Below, piece after piece: positions 6,423 to 14,871 of a stretch of 64,000 bases of DNA. Within the stretch, counting starts at the first letter, position 1, and each line of letters opens with the position of its first letter. Position numbers and translations under genes: made by a program. Below the pieces are notes generated by a model. It had not been told where the DNA came from. It ran no database searches and was given only the letters and a program-made list of their open reading frames with translations. Source of the stretch: Litorivita sp050633545 (GTDB taxonomy: Bacteria > Pseudomonadota > Alphaproteobacteria > Rhodobacterales > Rhodobacteraceae); assembly GCA_050633545.1 (NCBI GenBank), contig JBOEGS010000001.1, forward strand, positions 248,001 to 312,000. The letters run 5' to 3'.

Positions 6423-9061
6423 TCAGCGGCGACTTTCGACAGATGGTTGGCCAATAGCGCGGCCAGTTCCGGTTTGCATGATCCGCAATTGGTGCCCGCG
6501 CAGGTTTTCGTGCCCAAAGCGTCAACCGTATCGGCGCCCTCGGCTATGGCCGATTTTAGCGTATTCACGCCGACATTGAAACACGAACATACCACCGCGC
6601 CCGGATCGGGGCGATCGGCGCCGGGGCGGCCTGCTAGCGCCTCGAAGGCGGGGGTTTGCGTGCCGATGAGCGAGACCGCAAAGGCGCGGGCCACGGCAAC
6701 CGGATCGGGCGCGGCGAACAGCAGCGCGGCGATGGTGCCATCCGCATCGGTCAGGGCGATACGGGCGATGCCGCTGGCGCTGTCCTCAATGACGGTCGCA
6801 TCGGCTGCCGACAGGCCGGTGATATCGCGCAGGTCCTGCTCCCAATCTTTAGGTGTTTTGAAACCGGCGATTTCTGCCTGCCATCCGGTGGTGGTGCGGG
6901 CTTTGGCCACATAGGGGCGTTTGCAATCGATCGCGCCGCGGGCGGCGATAAAGGCATACCATCCGGCGCCGAAGACTTCGGCCCCCACCGCGCCGCCTTT
7001 GGTCGCGGGCTGGCCGGACACCGGATCGACCGCAGGGGCGATCAGCGCGTTGATCACCCCCGAAGGCGCGAATTGCGCGGTCCAATGCATCGGCACGAAG
7101 ATCTCGCCGCGCGCCACTTTGGAGGAGATCAGCGCGCGCACGGTGGCAGCGCCGTAGGGGGAGGAGAGTTTGACCAAACCCGCATCGCGCAGCCCGAGGG
7201 CAAAGGCATCTTCTGGATGGATTTCGGCAAAGGGTTCGGCCAGATGCTGGCTCAGCCGCGCGGATTTTCCGGTGCGTGTCATCGTGTGCCAATGGTCGCG
7301 CACGCGGCCGGAGTTGAGCACAAACGGGTAGTCGGCAGGCGCTGCGCAGGCTTGCGGCGCGGTGATCGGCAACATCTTGGCGCGCCCGTCGGCGTGATAG
7401 AACCCGCCATTCGCAAAGAACCGCCCGCCGCTCGCATCGCCCTTGCGCACCGGCCATTGCACGGGGGCCAATGCATCATATTCGGCCTCGGACAGATCGC
7501 CCAATCCCGAGATATCAAAATCGCGCCCAAACTGCGTGCCGAGCGCGGAGAGGGCGGCGTATTCGCGAAACACATCGGCGGGGCCAGCGTAATCAAACGC
7601 ATCCGCCCAGCCCATGCGCGCGGCCACATCGCACAGGATTTTCCAATCGGGCCGCGCCGATCCGGGAGCCTCCAAAAAGGGCCTTTGGCGCGAGATGCGG
7701 CGTTCGGAATTGGTCACCGTGCCGGATTTTTCGCCCCATCCCGTGGCGGGCAGCAAGACATCGGCCAAATCGCCGGTATCGGTGCGGGCCATGATGTCGG
7801 TGACCACGGTAAAGGGCACGGTCTTGATGGCCTCGGCCACCTTGCCCGCATCGGGCAAGGAAACGGCGGGATTGGTCGAAATGATCCAAAGCGCCTTGAT
7901 CTTGCCCGAGGCGCAGGCATCGAAGAGGTCCACGGCCTTGAGCCCTGCGTGGGTGCAGATCGTCGGGCTGTCCCATGCCTGCTGCACGGCGGCGCGGTGA
8001 TCGGCGTTTTCGATATCGAGGTGCCAGCCGAGCATATTGGCCAAACCGCCGACCTCGCGCCCGCCCATGGCATTGGGCTGTCCGGTGACGGAAAACGGCC
8101 CCATGCCCGCGCGGCCGATCCGGCCCGTGGCAAGGTGGCAATTGAGGATCGCATTCACCTTATCGGTGCCGCAGACCGATTGATTGACGCCTTGGCTATA
8201 GACGGTGACCACTTTGGGGGTGTCGATCCACATCTGGCAAAAGGCGGTGATCTCGTCTTGGCTTAAACCGCTAAGCGCGGGATCGCTGGCGCGGGCGGCC
8301 TCGACGGCGGCCTCGAACCCGTTCACATGGGCGTCGACATAGGCCGCATCCTGCGCGCCGCGCCGTGCAATTTCGGCCAAGAGCGCGTTGAACAGCGCCG
8401 CATCGCCATCGGGCGCAATCGCCAGATGCAAATCGGCGATATCGCAGGTCGCGGTGCGGCGCGGGTCGATGTTGACGACGCGCATCTCGGGGCGGGCCTG
8501 TTTGGCGGCAACGAGACGTTGATACAAAACCGGATGGCACCACGCGAGGTTCGATCCGGTGAGCACGACCAAATCCGCCTCGTCGAGATCCTCATAGGTC
8601 CCGGGCACGGTATCGGTGCCAAAAGCGCGTTTGTGCCCCGCCACCGAGGAGGCCATGCACAGCCGCGAATTGGTGTCGATATTGGCCGAGCCGATATAGC
8701 CCTTCATCAGTTTATTGGCGACGTAATAGTCTTCGGTCAGCAATTGCCCCGAGACATAAAAGGCAACGCTATCAGGGCCATGCTCGCGGATCGCGCGCGA
8801 AAACTGTCCGGCGACCAGATCAAGGGCGCTGTCCCAATCCGCCTGTTTGCCATGCACCATAGGGTGCAGCAAACGCCCCTCGAGGTCGACGGTTTCGCCC
8901 AAGGCCGAGCCTTTGGAGCAAAGGCGCCCGAAATTCGCCGGATGGTCGGGATCGCCTTTGATCGAACCGTCTTGGCCTGCCAGAACTCCGCATCCCACGC
9001 CGCAATAGGGGCATGTGGTGCAGGTGATCTTTGCGCGGTTTTGCGACGTTTTGCCCGCCAT
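6419..9061 (-). CDS. nasA: Assimilatory nitrate reductase catalytic subunit
   Basis: 880 residues. N-terminal Cys17, Cys20, Cys24 and Cys48 hold a [4Fe-4S] cluster; the long middle part is the Mo-bis-MGD molybdopterin oxidoreductase fold (MASSVAGHKRAFG, NCHLATGRIGRAG, a dinucleotide-binding C-terminal domain around TGKSARLSQHLAEPF). The last ~60 residues are a BFD-like [2Fe-2S] domain with Cys825, Cys827, Cys859 and Cys862, as in Klebsiella-type NasA. It reduces nitrate to nitrite in the cytoplasm. ATG 9061 was preferred over the in-frame start 39 bases earlier because GAGG precedes it and the cysteine motif then begins normally. The likely electron donor is the FAD reductase encoded 48 bases upstream. 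Confidence 0.93.
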   Translation of the reverse strand: MAGKTSQNRAKITCTTCPYCGVGCGVLAGQDGSIKGDPDHPANFGRLCSKGSALGETVDLEGRLLHPMVHGKQADWDSALDLVAGQFSRAIREHGPDSVAFYVSGQLLTEDYYVANKLMKGYIGSANIDTNSRLCMASSVAGHKRAFGTDTVPGTYEDLDEADLVVLTGSNLAWCHPVLYQRLVAAKQARPEMRVVNIDPRRTATCDIADLHLAIAPDGDAALFNALLAEIARRGAQDAAYVDAHVNGFEAAVEAARASDPALSGLSQDEITAFCQMWIDTPKVVTVYSQGVNQSVCGTDKVNAILNCHLATGRIGRAGMGPFSVTGQPNAMGGREVGGLANMLGWHLDIENADHRAAVQQAWDSPTICTHAGLKAVDLFDACASGKIKALWIISTNPAVSLPDAGKVAEAIKTVPFTVVTDIMARTDTGDLADVLLPATGWGEKSGTVTNSERRISRQRPFLEAPGSARPDWKILCDVAARMGWADAFDYAGPADVFREYAALSALGTQFGRDFDISGLGDLSEAEYDALAPVQWPVRKGDASGGRFFANGGFYHADGRAKMLPITAPQACAAPADYPFVLNSGRVRDHWHTMTRTGKSARLSQHLAEPFAEIHPEDAFALGLRDAGLVKLSSPYGAATVRALISSKVARGEIFVPMHWTAQFAPSGVINALIAPAVDPVSGQPATKGGAVGAEVFGAGWYAFIAARGAIDCKRPYVAKARTTTGWQAEIAGFKTPKDWEQDLRDITGLSAADATVIEDSASGIARIALTDADGTIAALLFAAPDPVAVARAFAVSLIGTQTPAFEALAGRPGADRPDPGAVVCSCFNVGVNTLKSAIAEGADTVDALGTKTCAGTNCGSCKPELAALLANHLSKVAAE

Positions 9062-9109
9062 GTTGCTGCCTCTTGTGACTTGGGGTTGCTGGGGGTGCAC
9101 TCGGCGGGG

Positions 9110-10360
9110 TTATCCCGTCAAACTGCACCGCCCGCCGTAGGGTTCGAGGGGGGAGGCCCCCTCATGCGCGGGGCCGAAAAGCAATTGCTCGCGCATCGCG
9201 CCGACATCCGCGCCGCTTTGGATCAGATTGAAAAACCAGTTGCTATCATTAGTGTCGCCATACATCACCGCGCCGACAAGGCGGTTTTGCTCCAGAACGA
9301 GGCGCTTGTAATTGCCGCCCCTCGGATCGCGCAGGGTGATCTCCTCACGCCCCTCGCCCGCAGCAAAATCGCCCGCGGAAAACAGATCGCATCCCGTGAC
9401 CTTGAGCTTGGTCGAGACCTCCTTGGGGGCAAAAGCCGCCTGCCCGCCGGTCAGATGGGTAGCCAGAACCTCGGCTTGGTCATAGAGCGGCGCGACAAGA
9501 CCGAAGAGCGCGCCGCCGTGTTCGACGCATTCGCCGAGGCCATAGACATCCGGCAAATTGGTGCGCATCTGGTCGTCAACGACAATGCCGCGTGCGACCT
9601 CGATACCCGCCCCGATGGCAAGGCCGGTGTTGGGGCGGATGCCCACAGCCATGACCAGAAGATCACAGGGCAATTCGCGCCCGTCTTCGAGCGCCAGAGC
9701 CCGCACATGGCCATTCTCGCCCAAAATCTCGCGCGAGTTGGCGCCGCAGATCACCTTGATCCCGCGATCGGTGAGCGCCTTGCGCAGCAAGAACCCCGCC
9801 GCCTCGTCCAATTGCCGCTCCATCAGGTGGCCCATGAGATGCACCACCGTGACCTGCATACCGCGCGCGGCAAGGCCCGCTGCGGCCTCAAGCCCCAACA
9901 GGCCGCCGCCGATGACCACGGCTTTGCCCTGCGGTTTTTCGGCGGCTTCGATCATTGCTTCGGTGTCTTCGAGATCGCGGTAGGCGATCACGCCCTCCAG
10001 ATCACGCCCCGGCAAGGGGATGATAAAGGGCGACGATCCGGTGGCGATCACCAAACGGTCATAGGGTGCCGCGCCGTTCTCGCCGGTGACGGTTTTCGCG
10101 CCCACATCAATGCCCGTCACCTGCTCGCCAAAGCGGCAAGTCACGCCATGCGCGCCATACCATGCGTCGTCGTGGGTGACGATCTCGTCATAGCTCTTCT
10201 CGCCCGACAGAACCGGCGAGAGCATGATGCGATTGTAGGTGCCGCGCGGCTCGGCGTTAAACAGCGTGATGTCATAGGCGCCCGCATGATCGAGGCTGAG
10301 CCGTTCGACCAGCCGCCCCGCAGCCATGCCCGCGCCAATGATCATCAAACGCTGGGCCAT
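9110..10360 (-). CDS. NirB-like FAD/NAD(P)H oxidoreductase, stand-alone (probable NasA electron donor)
   Basis: 416 residues, equal to only the N-terminal flavin part of NADH nitrite reductase NirB. The FAD motif GAGMAA is at 9-14, ATGSS at 106-110, and the NAD motif GGGLLGLEAA at 151-160; a GxGEC-like FAD segment (YGLGECVEHGG) follows. The [2Fe-2S] and siroheme domains of full NirB are absent, and the TAA stop is followed by only 48 bases before nasA, so there is no room for them. It most likely passes electrons from NAD(P)H to NasA, like Klebsiella NasC. The start overlaps the upstream ATPase stop by one base (TAATG). Confidence 0.85.
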   Translation of the reverse strand: MAQRLMIIGAGMAAGRLVERLSLDHAGAYDITLFNAEPRGTYNRIMLSPVLSGEKSYDEIVTHDDAWYGAHGVTCRFGEQVTGIDVGAKTVTGENGAAPYDRLVIATGSSPFIIPLPGRDLEGVIAYRDLEDTEAMIEAAEKPQGKAVVIGGGLLGLEAAAGLAARGMQVTVVHLMGHLMERQLDEAAGFLLRKALTDRGIKVICGANSREILGENGHVRALALEDGRELPCDLLVMAVGIRPNTGLAIGAGIEVARGIVVDDQMRTNLPDVYGLGECVEHGGALFGLVAPLYDQAEVLATHLTGGQAAFAPKEVSTKLKVTGCDLFSAGDFAAGEGREEITLRDPRGGNYKRLVLEQNRLVGAVMYGDTNDSNWFFNLIQSGADVGAMREQLLFGPAHEGASPLEPYGGRCSLTG

Positions 10361-12039
10361 TACGCGGCATCCTCTTTGGCGGCGGGTTTTTTGGCCGGTT
10401 TCGCGCCGTGCTCGTATTCCTCAAGGAAATCAAGCACCTCTTGGCGGTAGGTGTAGTAATCGGGATGTTCAAGCAGCGCCTTGCGGGTGCGCGGACGCGG
10501 CAGGTTCACATCGACGATCTTGCCGATGGTGGCTTGCGGGCCGTTGGTCATCATCACCACGCGGTCGGCCAGAAGGATCGCCTCGTCCACATCGTGGGTG
10601 ACGCAAACGGCGGTGACTTTGGTGCGCGACCACACTTCCATGAGGACCTCTTGCAGCTCCCAGCGGGTGAGGCTGTCGAGCATGCCGAAAGGCTCATCAA
10701 GAAGCAGCAGTTTGGGCGACAAAGCAAAGGCGCGGGCAATGCCGACCCGTTGTTTCATCCCGTTGGACATATCGGCGGCGGTGCGGTCCATCGCATCGGC
10801 CAATCCGACGCGTTCGAGGTAATATTCCACCACATCTTGGCGCTCGGCGCGGCTGGCGGTGGGATAGACGCGGTCCACCCCGATCGAGCAGTTTTCGCGC
10901 GCGGTCAGCCACGGGAACAAGGAGGGCGATTGGAACACCACGGCGCGTTCGGGATCGGCGCCCATCACGGCGCGGCCATCAAGGCGGATCACCCCTTTGG
11001 AGATCGAATTGAGCCCCGCCGCCATAGTTAGAACCGTGGATTTTCCGCAACCCGAATGCCCGATCAGCGAAATAAACTCGCCGCGATTGAGCTTGAGGTT
11101 GAAATCCTCGACCACGGTGAGCGGGCCTTTGGGCGTGGGGTAGATTTTGTGAAGTTGCGAGAAGTCGAGGAAATTATTGTCGATCATCCCCTCTTGGGCC
11201 TTGGCCACCGCCGCGGGCACGCCGTGGATCGGCGTGACATTGGGCAAGGCGCGGCTTTCTTCGGCTTTGGCGTCGATCCCCACATCCATCAGATAGTTGG
11301 TCACCTGCGCGCGCAGCTTTTTGAACCCCTCGTCATGGTTCATCGCCATCCGGTCACGCGGGCGCGGGATATCGACCTTGAAAGCCTCTCCCAAAGTGCC
11401 ATCGGGATTGAGCGGGATAATCCGGTCGGCCAGAATGATCGCCTCGTCCACATCGTTGGTGATGAGGATGACGGTCTTTTTGTCCTCTTCCCAGATTTGC
11501 AAAATCTCGTCGGCCAGATTTGCGCGGGTCAAGGCATCCAGCGCCGAAAGCGGCTCGTCCAGCAGCAACAGTTCCGGCGACAGGGCCAGCGCGCGCGCCA
11601 CGGCAACCCGTTGGCGCATCCCGCCCGACAATTCCGCCGGACGGCGCTGCGCCGCGTGGCTCAGCCCGACCATTTTGATGTAATGGTCGATCTTTTCCTG
11701 TTTGGCCTTTTTGGAAATTTTCGGCGCCACCGCATCGACGGCGAGGCCGATATTGCCCGACACCGTCAGCCACGGCATCAGCGAGTAGGATTGAAACACC
11801 AATCCGCGCTCTGGCCCCGGGCCATCGATTTGCTTGCCTTTGAAGCTCACGGTGCCTTTGGTGGGTTTTTCCAAACCCGCGACCATGTTCATCAGCGTGG
11901 ATTTACCGGTGCCCGAGAAGCCGAGGATGGCGAGAAACTCGCCCTCCGGCACCTCAAGGTTGATGTCCGACAGCACTTGTTTGTATTGCGTGCCTTCGCC
12001 GAAGCCTTTGGAGACGTTATCGAATTTAAGAAAGCTCAT
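10360..12039 (-). CDS. Nitrate ABC transporter, fused NrtC-NrtD double ATPase
   Basis: 559 residues with two complete ABC domains. Domain 1: Walker A GFSGTGKST (40-48), signature LSGGMRQR, Walker B LLLLDEPLSALD. Domain 2: Walker A GHSGCGKST (327-335), signature MSNGMKQR, Walker B LLLLDEPFGMLD. A linker of ~60 residues joins them. The NrtA-like regulatory domain that follows the ATPase in cyanobacterial NrtC is missing. The switch histidine of domain 1 is asparagine (ITNDVDEA) while domain 2 keeps it (VTHDVDEA), so hydrolysis may be asymmetric. ATG 12039 has GAGG upstream; a GTG four codons earlier is possible. It sits directly downstream of the permease gene. Confidence 0.9.
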   Translation of the reverse strand: MSFLKFDNVSKGFGEGTQYKQVLSDINLEVPEGEFLAILGFSGTGKSTLMNMVAGLEKPTKGTVSFKGKQIDGPGPERGLVFQSYSLMPWLTVSGNIGLAVDAVAPKISKKAKQEKIDHYIKMVGLSHAAQRRPAELSGGMRQRVAVARALALSPELLLLDEPLSALDALTRANLADEILQIWEEDKKTVILITNDVDEAIILADRIIPLNPDGTLGEAFKVDIPRPRDRMAMNHDEGFKKLRAQVTNYLMDVGIDAKAEESRALPNVTPIHGVPAAVAKAQEGMIDNNFLDFSQLHKIYPTPKGPLTVVEDFNLKLNRGEFISLIGHSGCGKSTVLTMAAGLNSISKGVIRLDGRAVMGADPERAVVFQSPSLFPWLTARENCSIGVDRVYPTASRAERQDVVEYYLERVGLADAMDRTAADMSNGMKQRVGIARAFALSPKLLLLDEPFGMLDSLTRWELQEVLMEVWSRTKVTAVCVTHDVDEAILLADRVVMMTNGPQATIGKIVDVNLPRPRTRKALLEHPDYYTYRQEVLDFLEEYEHGAKPAKKPAAKEDAA

Positions 12040-12047
12040 GTCTGGCC

Positions 12048-13133
12048 TCACCGGTTTGCGCTAAAGGTAAAGAGCTGTTGCAAGGCGAACATCACGCGAT
12101 CCAGAAGGAAGCCGATAATCCCGATGGTGAAGACCGCAACCATGATTTTGGCGAGCGATTGCGACGAGCCGTTTTGGAATTCATCCCAGACGAATTTGCC
12201 CAATCCAGGGTTCTGGGCGAGCATTTCCGCCGCGATCAGAACCATCCAGCCCACACCGAGCGACAGGCGCAGACCGGTAAAGATCAGCGGCAAGGCCGAG
12301 GGCAGAACCAGTTTGGTGATCTTGGTCCATGTGCCCATTTTGAGGACTTTGGACACGCTCACGAGGTCTTTGTCGATCGAGGCCACGCCCAGCGCGGTGT
12401 TGATCAAGGTCGGCCAGAGCGAGCACAGCGTCACAGTGATGGCCGAGACGAGAAAGGATTTCGAGAACATGCCGTCATTGGTGGCGTAGACCGCCGAGAC
12501 GACCATGGTCACAATGGGTAGCCAAGCGAGCGGCGAGACCGGTTTGAAAATCTGCACAATCGGGTTGATGGCGGCATTGGCGGTTTTCGACAAACCTGCG
12601 GTGATGCCCAGCGGCACGGCGACCACCGTGGCGATCAAGAACCCGAAGAACACGGTTTTGATCGAGGTCCAGATTTGTTGGTAATAGGTCGGTTTGCCGG
12701 TGTAATCGCGGTGTTTGACCTTATCCTCTTTGCCCGCCGCGATCAGCTTGTCGTTGCGCACATCCTGACGCTCGTAAAATGCTGCCTCGCGGCCCTTCTC
12801 GCGCAGGTGATCCTCATGCAGGTTGCCGACCTGCTCCCATACGGCCATCGGCCCCGGGATCGCGCCGAGCGAGGTTTGAACCCGCGGCGCAAGGCTCGAC
12901 CACATGAAAAGAAATACCAGTATCGCGAGCAAGGGCACGCCGAGTTGTTGCCAGATTTCTTTGGCCTGCGCGCGCGGGTTGTCGCCTGCGATGGCTTTGA
13001 GGATCGGCGTGATCCACGGCAACCCGACGACCTTGAGCCATCCATCGGCTTTGTTAATGCGGGTAAAGGTCCGCGCGCGGCGGGCGTCTTTTGCGGCGCT
13101 GGCTGCGAGGGTATCGGGATCGGTGGCTGTCAT
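12048..13133 (-). CDS. nrtB: Nitrate ABC transporter permease
   Basis: 361 residues. An N-terminal cytoplasmic segment (1-75) leads to a first membrane helix (LLAILVFLFMW), then an unusually charged periplasmic segment (HEDHLREKGREAAFYERQ and KEDKVKHRDY) and five further hydrophobic segments in the BPD_transp_1 domain, with the coupling loop near LVLPSALPLIFTGLR. This insert is typical of NrtB in proteobacteria. It pairs with NrtA and the double ATPase for nitrate/nitrite uptake across the inner membrane. AAGGA lies about 9 bases before the ATG. The gap to nrtA is 84 bases with no strong terminator. Confidence 0.9.
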   Translation of the reverse strand: MTATDPDTLAASAAKDARRARTFTRINKADGWLKVVGLPWITPILKAIAGDNPRAQAKEIWQQLGVPLLAILVFLFMWSSLAPRVQTSLGAIPGPMAVWEQVGNLHEDHLREKGREAAFYERQDVRNDKLIAAGKEDKVKHRDYTGKPTYYQQIWTSIKTVFFGFLIATVVAVPLGITAGLSKTANAAINPIVQIFKPVSPLAWLPIVTMVVSAVYATNDGMFSKSFLVSAITVTLCSLWPTLINTALGVASIDKDLVSVSKVLKMGTWTKITKLVLPSALPLIFTGLRLSLGVGWMVLIAAEMLAQNPGLGKFVWDEFQNGSSQSLAKIMVAVFTIGIIGFLLDRVMFALQQLFTFSANR

Positions 13134-13217
13134 GAAGCTGGTCCTTGGACGGGCAAAAGTTGGAAGTGGAAGGAGCCGCCCGCCCCGTCAATCGAACAGG
13201 GCGGGCGTGGTGCGGGC

Positions 13218-14585
13218 TTAGCCTTTGACTTGGTTGCCTTCGACGATCTGGCCGGATTTCAAACCGATCGGCAGGCTGTCGATATAGGCGTTGGGAGTTT
13301 TGCCGTCATAACCGATGCCGTCGATGATATCGGCAGCGGGGGTCGGCGCTTTATAACCGTCTGTATCCCATGGGAAATCTTCCTCATTGGCGAGACCTTC
13401 GTCGACAAGATGACGGGCCGCTTCGAGGTAAATCTCGGGCTTGTAGACCGATTTGGCGATCTCGTCATACCAGCTGTCGGGCTTGGCTTCGCTGATCTGG
13501 CCCCAACGGCGCATCTGCGTCAGATACCAGACCGCATCGGAATAATAGGGATAGGTCGCGTTGTAGCGGAAGAAGACGTTGAAGTCGGGAACCTCGCGCT
13601 TGTCGCCTTTCTCGTATTCGAAGGTGCCGGTCATCGAGTTGGCAATCACCTCGTAATCGGCGCCAACATATTCGGAGCGCGCAAGGATCTCGACCGCCTC
13701 TTCGCGGTTGGCGTTGTCATTCTCGTCCAACCAGATCGCGGCGCGGATCAAGGCTTTGGTCACGGCAATCGCAGTGTTGGGGTTTTCCTGCTGGAAGGCG
13801 GCGGACATGCCGAACACTTTTTCAGGGTTGTTCTTCCACAGCTCGTAATCGGTGATGACCGGAACGCCGATGCCTTTGAACACGGCCGCCTGGTTCCACG
13901 GCTCGCCCACGCAATAGCCGTAAATCGTGCCAGCTTCCATCGTGGCGGGCATCTGCGGCGGCGGGGTCACGGACAAGAGCACATCGGCGCCGATCTGGCC
14001 CGACACATCCGCAGGCGAATAATACCCCGGCTGCAAACCGCCCGCGGCGAGCCAGTAGCGCAATTCGTAGTTATGGGTGGAGACGGGGAACACCATACCC
14101 ATGTTGAAAGGCTTGCCGTCGTCCTTGTATTTCTCGACCACGGGCTTGAGCGCCGAGGCGGAAATCGGGTGCACGGGCTTGCCGTTCTCTTCGGGGACGA
14201 ACTCTTTCATCTGTTCCCAAATCTCGTTGGAAACGGTGATCGCATTGCCGTTCAGATCCATCGAGAAGGGCGTGATGATATGGGCCTCGGTGCCGTAACC
14301 TATGGTCGCGGCCAAGGGTTGACCGGCGAGCATATGCGCGCCGTCCAATGTGCCCGAGATCACCCCGTCGAGCAGGACTTTCCAGTTCGCCTGCGCTTCG
14401 AGCGTGACAAACAGGCCCTCGTCTTCGAAGTAGCCTTTTTCATAGGCCACGGCGAGCGGGGCCATATCGGTGAGTTTGATGAAGCCGAATTTCAGCTCGT
14501 CTTTTTCGACGTCGAGCATCTCTCCCATCGCGGGCGAGGCGATCAGGGCCGTCGTCGTCAGGGCCCATTTCAAAACAGTTTTCAT
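13218..14585 (-). CDS. nrtA: Nitrate-binding periplasmic protein
   Basis: 455 residues. A Sec signal peptide (MKTVLKWALTTTALIASPAMG) starts at ATG 14585; the longer open frame upstream is the leader RNA and was rejected. The mature part is NrtA-like: KFGFIKLTDMAPLAVAYEKG near the N-terminus, MDLNGNAITVSN, and GYCVGEPWNQAAV, which matches the nitrate-binding segments of NrtA. It delivers nitrate to NrtB and the fused ATPase. It is the first structural gene after the NasT-controlled leader, so its expression should depend on NasT antitermination. Confidence 0.92.
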   Translation of the reverse strand: MKTVLKWALTTTALIASPAMGEMLDVEKDELKFGFIKLTDMAPLAVAYEKGYFEDEGLFVTLEAQANWKVLLDGVISGTLDGAHMLAGQPLAATIGYGTEAHIITPFSMDLNGNAITVSNEIWEQMKEFVPEENGKPVHPISASALKPVVEKYKDDGKPFNMGMVFPVSTHNYELRYWLAAGGLQPGYYSPADVSGQIGADVLLSVTPPPQMPATMEAGTIYGYCVGEPWNQAAVFKGIGVPVITDYELWKNNPEKVFGMSAAFQQENPNTAIAVTKALIRAAIWLDENDNANREEAVEILARSEYVGADYEVIANSMTGTFEYEKGDKREVPDFNVFFRYNATYPYYSDAVWYLTQMRRWGQISEAKPDSWYDEIAKSVYKPEIYLEAARHLVDEGLANEEDFPWDTDGYKAPTPAADIIDGIGYDGKTPNAYIDSLPIGLKSGQIVEGNQVKG

Positions 14586-14649
14586 TCGTTGGCTATCCTT
14601 TTGCTGTGAGGGCCTTTGCGGGCGCGTCAGGTCGGGAGGAAATAAAAAA

Positions 14650-14701
14650 GCCGCGCGATAGGATCTGCCGAGGGAGGGAGGCAAAGATCGTATCGAGCGG
14701 C
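14650..14701 (-). terminator. Intrinsic terminator in the nrtA leader, proposed NasT target
   Basis: Read on the minus strand, a long interrupted stem (bases 14701-14685 with 14666-14650; complementary arms include TCGATA/TATCG and AGATC/GATCT, with GGCA/TGCC further in) is followed at once by six T (plus-strand A-run 14644-14649). It lies about 60 bases before the nrtA start and is a clear Rho-independent terminator. In NasT systems such a terminator blocks the operon until NasT binds the preceding hairpin. Confidence 0.8.
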
Positions 14702-14716
14702 GTTGCTCTTCTTGGC

Positions 14717-14737
14717 AGCCCCCCATCGGTGGGGGCT
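14717..14737 (-). promoter_or_regulatory. ANTAR-type hairpin in the nrtA leader (proposed NasT binding site)
   Basis: On the minus strand AGCCCCC pairs with GGGGGCT (one extra G) around the hexaloop ACCGAT. A at loop position 1 and G at position 4 is the signature of ANTAR-regulator target hairpins. The known motif has two such hairpins before the terminator; the first is less clear here. It stands 15 bases ahead of the terminator stem, as expected for antitermination. Confidence 0.65.
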
Positions 14738-14871
14738 TTGAGTGCGGGCGATGCAGCGTCGCAAGGCCCTATGAAGATGAGGCTACAGAATGCCATTGCC
14801 CTTTGGCGAGGGGCGCGCTTTGCATTTGCAGAAAGAAATTGAGGGAATTGCTGCATCTGCACAAAAAATCA

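Noticed and set aside
8327..10450. 707-residue open frame antisense to nasA and the FAD reductase
   Set aside because: Spans two well-supported genes and their junction on the opposite strand; no homology recognised.
12040..12051. GTG at 12051 as start of the fused ATPase
   Set aside because: ATG 12039 has a well-spaced GAGG; the extra four codons add nothing conserved.
12675..14609. 644-residue open frame antisense to nrtB and nrtA
   Set aside because: Spans two real genes and the gap between them; shadow composition.
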